This document shows positions 9,589 through 16,948 of a stretch of 42,832 nt of DNA, in pieces (the first letter of the stretch is position 1; the number at the start of each line of letters is the position of its first letter). The notes under the pieces were generated by a model. The model had not been told where the DNA came from, did no database searches, and saw only the letters and a list, made by a program, of their open reading frames with translations. Both the position numbers and the translations under genes were made by a program. The DNA comes from Candidatus Brocadiia bacterium. Lineage in GTDB: Bacteria > Planctomycetota > Uabimicrobiia > Uabimicrobiales > JABWCH01. The DNA is taken from contig JABWCH010000015.1 in NCBI GenBank assembly GCA_013359215.1, positions 1 to 42,832 of the forward strand, in the 5' to 3' direction.

Positions 9589-10790
9589 TTTGTAGTTTCC
9601 TTTTCTAAAGAAAGACGCTTTAGAGTATTTTGGATTGCATAAAAAAAATCTTCCATAGAACAAAAGCGCTTTTTTTTATCAGGGTGCATTGCTTTTTCGA
9701 CCAAATCAGATATGTAAGATGGAATTTCCATCAAAGATTTGAGAGGTTGAGCAGGCGTTCCTGTTATACGAAGCGTAAGAGAATGTATACCGTGAATATC
9801 AAAATAAGGAGGCTTTCCTAAAAGAGTATGGTACAGAGTCGCGCCAAGTCCATAAACATCTGCTTTAAAATCAACTTCTTTTGCATTGTCTATTTGCTCT
9901 GGAGGAATATAGTTCATAGTGCCTAATGTCTGCGCTCCTAGAGTAATGGATTCTCCATATACCTTTACGATTCCAAAATCAATGACTTTTACTTGAAAGC
10001 CTCGTCCCATAAAAATATTGGAGGGGTTTATATCACGGTGTATGACTCCCATTTTATGGGCATAGTGTATTCCTTGTGCTATATAAAGAGCTATACGTAA
10101 TGCCTTCTGGGGCATTAAAGTACCTCTTTTGCTTATATATTGAGCAAGAGATATTCCTTTTAGATACTCCATGACAATGACAGGACGATTATAAAAAATG
10201 GCAAAATCAAAAACCTTGACAATCCTGGGATGGTTAAACTTCATGCAAACTTTTGCTTCCTGGACAAAGCGTTGCATAGAAATTTCGTCCATACAATAAT
10301 ACGGATGGAAAATTTTTAAAGCAAACAATTTTCCAGAATTTGTATGCTTTGCTTTAAAAATTTCTCCGCTTGCGCCATCTCCCAGCTTCTTAAGAATATA
10401 ATAATCCCCTACTTCTCTAAAACAAGCAGCATTTTGCTCTTTCTCGCGTATATTTTTTTTTATCTCGGTAGCTTGCTTTTGCTCTTCTTGCTGCTCTTCT
10501 TCTATAAAACATAAATTGATATTGCCCAGGGAAATAATATCCTGGGATCGCAGCAAATAAGGATCATGGATGGATTGGTCATTGACTTTAGTTCCATTTG
10601 TGCTGTTCATATCTTCCAGACAGAAACTATCGTCTATCCCATAGATACAGCAGTGATAGTTAGAAAGCAAAGCATCCTGAAATCTTAAGCCACAATCGAA
10701 GTTTCTCCCAATAATCAAAGTTTTATTTCCATCCAAAAGAAGGCTACTTCCTTGGGAAGAGCCATTCATAATTAGCAAGCGAGATGTCAT
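9585..10790 (-). CDS. FHA-domain Ser/Thr protein kinase
   Basis: A 401-residue soluble protein. Residues 1-98 are an FHA domain with the phosphothreonine-binding residues G28-R29, S43, H46 and N62-STNGT. Residues about 128-390 are a Hanks-type kinase: glycine loop LGDGASGEIF (137-145), ATP-binding K159, alpha-C E178, catalytic loop HRDINPSN (251-258), DFG 271-273, activation segment ending PPEQ. The catalytic-loop lysine that Ser/Thr kinases carry after HRDx is Asn here (N255); all other core residues are intact, so activity is likely. FHA at the N-terminus suggests docking to phosphorylated substrates. It heads the operon with GHL10, TPR and receiver-PATAN genes. Candidate targets are the T-x-x-I motifs of the propeller protein at 12453-14564 (inference). 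Confidence 0.93.
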   Translation of the reverse strand: MTSRLLIMNGSSQGSSLLLDGNKTLIIGRNFDCGLRFQDALLSNYHCCIYGIDDSFCLEDMNSTNGTKVNDQSIHDPYLLRSQDIISLGNINLCFIEEEQQEEQKQATEIKKNIREKEQNAACFREVGDYYILKKLGDGASGEIFKAKHTNSGKLFALKIFHPYYCMDEISMQRFVQEAKVCMKFNHPRIVKVFDFAIFYNRPVIVMEYLKGISLAQYISKRGTLMPQKALRIALYIAQGIHYAHKMGVIHRDINPSNIFMGRGFQVKVIDFGIVKVYGESITLGAQTLGTMNYIPPEQIDNAKEVDFKADVYGLGATLYHTLLGKPPYFDIHGIHSLTLRITGTPAQPLKSLMEIPSYISDLVEKAMHPDKKKRFCSMEDFFYAIQNTLKRLSLEKETTK

Positions 10791-10861
10791 AAAATGCTTT
10801 CTATATCTGTGTTTATCTCTGGTTTTCTTTTCTTCATACCACAGAATTCGTTACGACTTAT

Positions 10862-11095
10862 GCCAGTTGAAAAGCCTTTAATCTTTGGCCTGAAAGCCTG
10901 CGTTCCGCCTTTAACCGTAATTTTAGGTCAACAAAAAACACGAAAGGCATGAAAAAACTCAAGACAGAAGCTTTGGTTTGCAAAAAAAACGAAAAATGAT
11001 TTTCGCTTCAGGGCTAATTTTGGTGCATTTCTATAACCTAGGGTGTTGCCCTGGGCTGGTATATGCAACCCCTACGTGGTAAAGAAGTCATTATT
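10862..11095. repeat. Intergenic palindromic repeat element, copy A
   Basis: The 366-base gap 10791-11156 has no coding region that I can support. It holds a module CCAGTTGAAAAGCCTTT...CCTGAAAG at 10863-10896, which recurs at 24129-24162, and a module GGGTGTTGCCCTGGGCTGG with TATATGCAACCCCTAC and GGTAAAGAA at about 11038-11087, which recurs at 33080-33137 and in shortened form at 24231-24271. A small hairpin CGAAAA-ATGA-TTTTCG lies between them. Copy A lacks the matching left arm, so it is probably a degraded member of the family. Confidence 0.65.
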
Positions 11096-11156
11096 TCAAA
11101 AAAAGTTATATCAATATATTAATAATTTTTTCAACTAGCACAAGTCGTAAAGTTTT

Positions 11157-12425
11157 TTATCTTTTTCGTTTTAGAGCCTGTGTTCCTGAGCTTCTTTGAA
11201 AATCTAGAATTTCCATAACGAGCATAAGCTTGACTAGAATCAAGAAAATCAGAAAGAAAAGACTCCAATATCCATAAGGATACTGGGCTTGGTTTCCTCG
11301 AAGATTATTGTAAATAGGGTCTGCCATAACGCCCAAAAGAGATGTTATCAGAAACACAACAGTTTCGTCTACAATTCCATTATAGTCTTTTCCCATGCTT
11401 TGGCGATAGGCACCTCGCGTTGAAAAAAAAGAATCTCGAATTTTGTTGAAATTCAAGATTGCCATATACATCATCCACTTAAGCAAAATAGAGGCTATAA
11501 CAACAATGAGTCCTACAATCCAATACTTTTTGTTTTCTTCCTTTATCTCTGGTACAAGTTTAACTTTACGGACTTGTTCAGCGGTTCTCGAAATCTCCCC
11601 TGTTGATCTGGATAGTTGATCTGTGTATTTTTTTAGACCAAAGGTATTTCCGATTTTTCTTGCGGGCGAGCCTATTTTTTGGTCAAGCTGGGATAGAGCA
11701 TTGCTAAGATCTTTCATCATTTCCCCAGGCAAAAAAATCAGGTTCGATTGGTAAAGATAAAGCCCAAAACCAATTCCAATCAAAGTAGACAGAACTTCTT
11801 TCATGGCAATATTCCAGTCTGCCTTCTGGAGGAAGATTCCCAAGGCTTCTGGGGCAACTATTTTTCCATTTTTTTTGCTTGTCAGGGAATTGAGATTGAT
11901 TGTTTTAGAATATAGCAAAAGTTTTAAAATCAAACAAATAAAAATAACAACAGCACCAGGAATAGGATTTGGATAGTCTTGCCTGCTTCCCATCCCTAGC
12001 CATGTAGATTTTGTTACTGGGGAAGAGAAAATACCAAAGGTCATTCCCAAAACTACAGTTGTTATTTCTTGTAAGATGCTATTGATATCCAGGAAAGCTG
12101 ACTTTTTTCCTTTTTTTAAGCTTAGAGAATTCAAGTCTAAAAATCGCAAGTAGAGCAGCAATTTTATGAGCAGGAGGAATAGAAAAAAAACCAGAAGATA
12201 GGTGAAAAAGGTTTTGTTTTCTGGCCTTGTCCATGCTTCAGGCCAGGAAAGACTAAAGGGTTTTCCTCCCTCTACTCCCAAAAGACCAAAAAATTCTTCC
12301 CGTTTTTCATAAGCATAGAGTCCAGCGAAAACTCCGATCAATGCCGATGTTACCTCTTGGAAAACCTGATTCATATCATGCTTTACAAAAAAGTTTTCCA
12401 TGCGTGATGGATAAAAAAATTTCAT
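11157..12425 (-). CDS. Membrane protein of four repeated two-helix units (unknown function)
   Basis: A 422-residue polytopic protein that I do not recognise. It is built from four related units at about residues 17-110, 112-190, 202-338 and 346-422. Each unit has a first hydrophobic helix led by an acidic residue (E24, E120, E210, E354 in patterns such as QEVTSALIG, QEITTVVLG, KEVLSTLIG), a loop, and a second helix with a Lys buried in it (K88, K168, K316, K399 in patterns such as LLLIKLLLY, LILKLLLYS), followed by a variant of LDLNSL and, in three of the four units, a clearly basic tail. That gives eight membrane helices with paired buried charges. Unit 3 has a long soluble loop (about 233-300). 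It is the last gene of the operon that begins with IPP isomerase, 27 bases after the propeller gene. No family name can be supported. Confidence 0.8.
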   Translation of the reverse strand: MKFFYPSRMENFFVKHDMNQVFQEVTSALIGVFAGLYAYEKREEFFGLLGVEGGKPFSLSWPEAWTRPENKTFFTYLLVFFLFLLLIKLLLYLRFLDLNSLSLKKGKKSAFLDINSILQEITTVVLGMTFGIFSSPVTKSTWLGMGSRQDYPNPIPGAVVIFICLILKLLLYSKTINLNSLTSKKNGKIVAPEALGIFLQKADWNIAMKEVLSTLIGIGFGLYLYQSNLIFLPGEMMKDLSNALSQLDQKIGSPARKIGNTFGLKKYTDQLSRSTGEISRTAEQVRKVKLVPEIKEENKKYWIVGLIVVIASILLKWMMYMAILNFNKIRDSFFSTRGAYRQSMGKDYNGIVDETVVFLITSLLGVMADPIYNNLRGNQAQYPYGYWSLFFLIFLILVKLMLVMEILDFQRSSGTQALKRKR

Positions 12426-12452
12426 AACTTTTTTCCTTGCTTCTATTTTTGG

Positions 12453-14564
12453 CTAATGCTTTGTAAACCATGAGACTAGACGAATGAGATAGGGTCTTGT
12501 AAACAGCCCTTCTTTATAAGAAAAGGAAATCGCGGCCTGGGTAGACCAATCTATCCACTTGATTCTTCCTGATTTTTCCAGAACCTGGAATTTTATATCG
12601 CTCTGCGTATCATAAACCACTATTCTGTCCTGGGTACCACTATGGATCACAGCAAGAAACCGACCTAAAGGACTCCATACAGGACGGCAGGTTTCTACTG
12701 TCATGATGTTGGAATGGAGGATGCGTATCTGGTTAGACTTTATATCCCAAAGGGTAAGATGGACAAATCCTTTTCCTTCTTCGCTTTCTTGAAAAAAAGC
12801 AAGGTATCTTCCGTCTGGTGAACAAGAAAGATAGCAACCATAGATTTCTTTTGATAAAGGCTGGATTCTTTTATCTTTTGGTAAACTCCATTCCACTATG
12901 CCTTTTCTATTGTTTGTAAGAAAGTATAATTTTCTGTTATCAGGACTCCACTCTGGGATTTTAGAAGTATCTGATCCACCAATGGTTTGCGCTCTGAGCG
13001 TCCCTTCTTTTATGCCATATATTTTAACCCAGATTTCTGTCTTGTCTTTGTGAAGAAAGGCAATGTGTTTTCCCTGGGGGGAAACCTGGGGAGTGCCTAA
13101 GACTTCAGGATAGGCAACAGAAAAGAATTTTTTGGATTCCACTGCTTTTATGCCTTCTTCTTTCTTAGGAAAAAAAACATAAAATACACTACTTTCTCCA
13201 TCGATTCTGGTTAAGAGCGCGGCATTTTCTTTTCCATCCCAGGAATAGGAAAAGGGAATGCTCCCTTGCTGCGCTTTTAAAACAGGGGTTTTGAAAAGCT
13301 CTTCTTCTTTCTGCGCTTTGTTCCAGGGCCATCCTATTTTTAAGGCATTTCGCACATCACCAGAAGATTCATGGGATTCTTGAAGATACAATAAAAAGCT
13401 GCTATCAGAAGACAAGCAAGGCTGAAAATAGTCCTGGTCTGAATCAGCCAGCTCTTCCACAAGAAACTCTTTTTGCAAAGATTCCAACAAATCTTTGTAG
13501 TTTTTCAAAACAGAGGTATTTCCCTGTCCTGTTTGCTGAGAAAGACTTTCTATTTTCACTAAAATCTCTTTTTTTTCTTGCTCTTGCTTTTCTGAATGGG
13601 AGCTTAATGATTTATACTTTTCTTCGAGATGGGCTTTTTCCTGGGATTTTTCTTCTAGTTCTTTTTGCAATTCCTGGTATTTTTGCTTTAAGGTATCGTA
13701 TTGAAGCGTGAAACTACTTTCCTTAGTCTCAGAAGCTGGATTCTGGGGAAAAGGGGCTAAAGGACTATTCCCTGTCTGAATTTGTATGCTTTTGATCGCT
13801 TGCGCAATTTCCGTTCCTTTTTCATTGCAAGATTTAAGACCTAGAAAACCTACGAAAAGAAAGGCTATGAGAAAAAGGGTAGTTTGCAATAGCGGGACAA
13901 AACATGGTTGCGGGACTTTGAGTACAGGGAAGTCTTTTGGAAAATAATGGTAGTATCGATAGTCTCCTTCAGAAGGTGTGCTGGTGTCTTCTTTTTTGGG
14001 ATTGGCAATTTCAACAGTATCCTCTAGCTTTTTTTCTTTCGCTATTTTATTGATGGTTACAGTTTTTTCTCTTTTAGAAGCGATATTTTTCTCTGCTTTT
14101 TTCACAGCAATCTCTACTGTATCTGCAATTCTTGCCACTGGTTGGGGAATCTCCAGGGTTTCTTCGGGTTTAACAGGGATTTCTAAACTTTTTTCTTCGT
14201 TTTTTTTCTCTTCAGGCTTTTCCTGAGCTATGGGCTGGATGAAATTTTTTTGTGGATATAAAATATTTTGTGGACTGGAATCAAACGAAACATTCCATAC
14301 AGAGTTGATAGCATTCGCTTCCTTTGTTGTATAGACCCAAAGCAAAAGGTCACCACCAGCATGGTGCTGGAAAAGCACAGGACGAAAAGGATGGGATTTC
14401 CAATCGCATTGCTGGCAATGCACTATAACTTTATCTTCTTCCAGTCTTTCATAACCTTTATTTTCTGATATGCAAAGGTAGTTTTCATGACCTTGATGGC
14501 ATCGAAAATAGAAGTACTCTTTGCCGCCTTTAGAATCAGGAGCTATGTTTATTGCTTTATCCAT
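12453..14564 (-). CDS. Zinc-ribbon / TM / coiled-coil / PD40 beta-propeller protein
   Basis: A 703-residue multi-domain protein. Residues 20-60 carry C22, C31, C50 and C53 (last pair CQQC), a possible zinc ribbon. Residues 110-215 are a charged cytoplasmic linker with five S/T-x-x-I motifs: S126, T136, T149, T168 and T183 (for example DTVEI twice). One membrane helix lies at 223-245. A coiled coil follows at about 285-350, then a TolB/PD40-like beta-propeller to the C-terminus (SPQGKHIAFLHKD, SPDNRKLYFLTNN, SPDGRYLAFFQ, SPLGRFLAVIHSG). Propeller and coil should lie in the periplasm. The start overlaps the end of the permease gene by eight bases. The T-x-x-I motifs fit the known FHA ligand pThr-x-x-Ile; phosphorylation is an inference. 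It may link a cytoplasmic signal to an envelope complex. Confidence 0.83.
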   Translation of the reverse strand: MDKAINIAPDSKGGKEYFYFRCHQGHENYLCISENKGYERLEEDKVIVHCQQCDWKSHPFRPVLFQHHAGGDLLLWVYTTKEANAINSVWNVSFDSSPQNILYPQKNFIQPIAQEKPEEKKNEEKSLEIPVKPEETLEIPQPVARIADTVEIAVKKAEKNIASKREKTVTINKIAKEKKLEDTVEIANPKKEDTSTPSEGDYRYYHYFPKDFPVLKVPQPCFVPLLQTTLFLIAFLFVGFLGLKSCNEKGTEIAQAIKSIQIQTGNSPLAPFPQNPASETKESSFTLQYDTLKQKYQELQKELEEKSQEKAHLEEKYKSLSSHSEKQEQEKKEILVKIESLSQQTGQGNTSVLKNYKDLLESLQKEFLVEELADSDQDYFQPCLSSDSSFLLYLQESHESSGDVRNALKIGWPWNKAQKEEELFKTPVLKAQQGSIPFSYSWDGKENAALLTRIDGESSVFYVFFPKKEEGIKAVESKKFFSVAYPEVLGTPQVSPQGKHIAFLHKDKTEIWVKIYGIKEGTLRAQTIGGSDTSKIPEWSPDNRKLYFLTNNRKGIVEWSLPKDKRIQPLSKEIYGCYLSCSPDGRYLAFFQESEEGKGFVHLTLWDIKSNQIRILHSNIMTVETCRPVWSPLGRFLAVIHSGTQDRIVVYDTQSDIKFQVLEKSGRIKWIDWSTQAAISFSYKEGLFTRPYLIRLVSWFTKH

Positions 14565-15414
14565 GAAATGTCTCTTCTATAAATTGAAACATAATATTGA
14601 AAAAGGAAAGAAACAACAAAAGTGCAACAAATATAAGGATAAAATACACCCAACTTTGGTATAAAATAGCATGAATCATGGAGCGAATCAAAGCACTGTA
14701 TCCAAAGGTATATTCGATAATTACGCTTTCTATGGTCAGATGAGGAAGCAACTCTCTCAGTATTGTAAAATGGTCTTTTACAATAGAAGGCATAATATAG
14801 TATCGAAAAATAGTGAATTCAGGTAAACCCAAAGAATGAGCATACAAAACATGGGGTGTCTGATAGGCTAAATCAATTTTTTGCGTTGTTCTTTTGACCA
14901 TGTAGTTCAGGTTAAAAAGAGCAAGGCAGAAAACGCCATAGATAAGATTTTTTTCATTCACCGTGTCCAGATGGAGAATGCGGATTAGGAAAATGCCTGT
15001 GATAAAGAGTGGAATAGAAGACAAAAACCCAGGCAGCAAGCCCAATAGCTTGACTATCCCGAATAAGGGAAAAAAAATTCTCGGTTTCTTGGCTAACCAG
15101 AGATGCAAAAAAGACAAAGATGTAAAAAATCCTGACAAAAGAATGGTGAAGATCAAAGAAAGGAGTACCAGCGAAAGGCTATCCTTTCCTTTTTCCAAAA
15201 GATGGGGAAAATACTCACGAAAGTAAACCACTTCCTGGTTTTCTCCTATAGAGATTTTCCCCCAGTTCATGATGCCAACAAAGGATAAACAGCACAGAAC
15301 CCACAAAAAAGCTTTCTTGGTCTGAAGCTTTTTTTGTATAGGCTCATTCGTATGTTGGTTTTCTTGTTTTTCTGATCTTTTTTTTACAAAAAACTTACTT
15401 AAATACTTTTGCAT
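14557..15414 (-). CDS. OppB/DppB-like transporter permease without visible partners
   Basis: A 285-residue membrane protein with about six helices after a basic, polar N-terminus. The C-terminal half resembles the inner-membrane permease of peptide-type ABC importers: LYAHSLGLPEFTIFRYYIMP (190-209) sits where the EAA loop that contacts the ATPase is found, with the conserved Gly (G196) and the final Pro (P209), and IIEYTFGYSALIR matches the VEYIFxxPGLG segment that follows. The usual acidic EAA residue is missing. No ATPase, second permease or binding protein gene lies in the window, so transport of peptides cannot be assumed; it may have been taken over as part of an envelope complex with its neighbours. 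It overlaps the cyclase-like gene by 20 bases and the propeller gene by eight, so translation is likely coupled. Confidence 0.72.
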   Translation of the reverse strand: MQKYLSKFFVKKRSEKQENQHTNEPIQKKLQTKKAFLWVLCCLSFVGIMNWGKISIGENQEVVYFREYFPHLLEKGKDSLSLVLLSLIFTILLSGFFTSLSFLHLWLAKKPRIFFPLFGIVKLLGLLPGFLSSIPLFITGIFLIRILHLDTVNEKNLIYGVFCLALFNLNYMVKRTTQKIDLAYQTPHVLYAHSLGLPEFTIFRYYIMPSIVKDHFTILRELLPHLTIESVIIEYTFGYSALIRSMIHAILYQSWVYFILIFVALLLFLSFFNIMFQFIEETFHG

Positions 15415-16933
15415 AGCGGTAATAGATTTCCAGAGAAAGTATATTCAGGGATGTTGCATAAACTCTTCCTCCTGTTGTACACCAACGGTCATAAGCAGGC
15501 CATGAACCGCTTGCACATCCTTCTTTTTCCTGTGAATCGAGCAAAGCCGCTTTCATTTTATCATTCCAGGAAATCCAGTAGTCTCCCCCAAGCTGGTACA
15601 TTGCCAAAGTACCATAATACCAATAGTAGTAATCTATAGTGGATTTATCGTCTTTCCAGACAGGATAGTTTGTCTGCAAAAGTCCTGCTCCCCCAATAAG
15701 ATAAGGGTCTTTTTTTTCTGATCCCATAAAAACTCTTGCTGTCATGGCTACGGCTGTCATGGACTCCTGGATTCCTGCTGCATTGCCTAATGCTGTATAG
15801 CCTGTTTTGTAATATTTGGTATCCGTGACTGAGTCTAAAAAAGCCTTGGCACTAGCAAAAGAGGTTTCCGAGATAGTAAGTCCTGCTACTTTGGCAGACT
15901 TCAACGCCATAACGCACCATCCTGTTACAGATGTATCGTTATCGCCAGACTGGAATGTATATCGCCATGCCATATTGGGATTTTGGGCTTTGCATAAAAA
16001 ATCCACTGCTCTTTGGGCAGGAGTTTTAATCATGGCATTATAGTTAGAAAGGCTATATGCTTCTGCCATTGCAAGAGTTGCGATGGAATGATTATACATA
16101 TAATGAGCATCTCGTTTCCCAAAGCAGCCATCCCCATCCTGGTTTTTGGTAAGATATTGCACTGCATTCCTGACTTGGTCTTGGAAGTCGCCTAAAGTGG
16201 TTGTGTTTCCTGCGCCCAGAAAGCAGAGAAGTGCCAGTCCAGTAACGCCTGTGTCTGCCCAGGATTGCCCTGTTCCATCGCAACTACCAGGATGTTTGGG
16301 ATCTTTACCACAGCATTGTGTAAAGTTGCTTGCTCCCCATGATCCATCTTCATTCTGGTGTCTTTTGAGCCACTCTAAGCCCTTTAAAACAGCATCTTCC
16401 GTTTTTTTGCTTCCCCCTCTTGCCACTAAATTTTCTCTTCCGCCAAAACGCTCTCCAAACATTCCGCCAGCACCACCGCCAACACCGATCTTGTTGTTAG
16501 TAAACTTTCCTTCAAACGGGCTATCCGACACAAAGTCTGATTTTCCTTTGGACATTTTGAAGTCTTCCTGGTTGGCGGTTTCATTGTGGTCTGCAACTTT
16601 GGCTTCTTTTACTACAGGGTCTTGTACCTGGGGGTTTTCTTGCTCTTGCGGGACTTCTTTTACTTGCTTGAGCTGGTCTAGCTTTTTCTCTACTTTAATT
16701 TCTTCTTGCACTTGCTCCATTTTTATGTCTGGAATCTTGATTTCTATTTCTTTTTTCGGCTCTTCGTAGATCGCCAGGAACATAATACATAAAATAATTG
16801 TGTGGATTATGATAGAAAGTATCCACCAAGGCATGTATTGGAGTTGTTCTTGTAAGAACAAAGAAAAGCTCATACCACTTTCTGGCTCATCCTGGAATTC
16901 TTCTTCCTGATATTCATCATCATCTTCCACCAT
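15395..16933 (-). CDS. TonB-like membrane anchor fused to a terpenoid-cyclase-fold (prenyltransferase/squalene oxidase repeat) domain
   Basis: A 512-residue protein. The N-terminus is acidic and cytoplasmic (1-30). One helix follows at about 36-57, PWWILSIIIHTIILCIMF, carrying S40-x3-H44 in the same spacing as the Ser16/His20 pair of E. coli TonB. A long Lys/Glu/Pro/Gln linker (58-150) and a Gly-rich turn lead to the periplasmic domain (175-512), an alpha-toroid of squalene-cyclase type: QNEDGSWG (193-200), SWADTGVTGLALL, DNDTSVTGW (331-339). It lacks the DxDD acid motif of true squalene-hopene cyclase, so cyclase activity is unlikely; it may bind a ligand or protein. Several Cys (207, 208, 218 and two near the end) suggest disulfides. 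Related proteins are common in Planctomycetota. SD AGAGGAG precedes the ATG, 15 bases after IPP isomerase. Confidence 0.85.
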   Translation of the reverse strand: MVEDDDEYQEEEFQDEPESGMSFSLFLQEQLQYMPWWILSIIIHTIILCIMFLAIYEEPKKEIEIKIPDIKMEQVQEEIKVEKKLDQLKQVKEVPQEQENPQVQDPVVKEAKVADHNETANQEDFKMSKGKSDFVSDSPFEGKFTNNKIGVGGGAGGMFGERFGGRENLVARGGSKKTEDAVLKGLEWLKRHQNEDGSWGASNFTQCCGKDPKHPGSCDGTGQSWADTGVTGLALLCFLGAGNTTTLGDFQDQVRNAVQYLTKNQDGDGCFGKRDAHYMYNHSIATLAMAEAYSLSNYNAMIKTPAQRAVDFLCKAQNPNMAWRYTFQSGDNDTSVTGWCVMALKSAKVAGLTISETSFASAKAFLDSVTDTKYYKTGYTALGNAAGIQESMTAVAMTARVFMGSEKKDPYLIGGAGLLQTNYPVWKDDKSTIDYYYWYYGTLAMYQLGGDYWISWNDKMKAALLDSQEKEGCASGSWPAYDRWCTTGGRVYATSLNILSLEIYYRYAKVFK

Positions 16934-16948
16934 TTTTTTTCTCCTCTT

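Noticed and set aside
10791..11156. tRNA or small structured RNA gene in the gap
   Set aside because: No T-arm or CCA-type pattern is visible; the structure present is explained by the dispersed repeats.
16146..16769. 207-residue plus-strand ORF opposite the TonB-like gene
   Set aside because: The minus-strand gene has clear domains and a ribosome site; the plus frame is rich in Ser/Pro/Cys, the usual antisense pattern.
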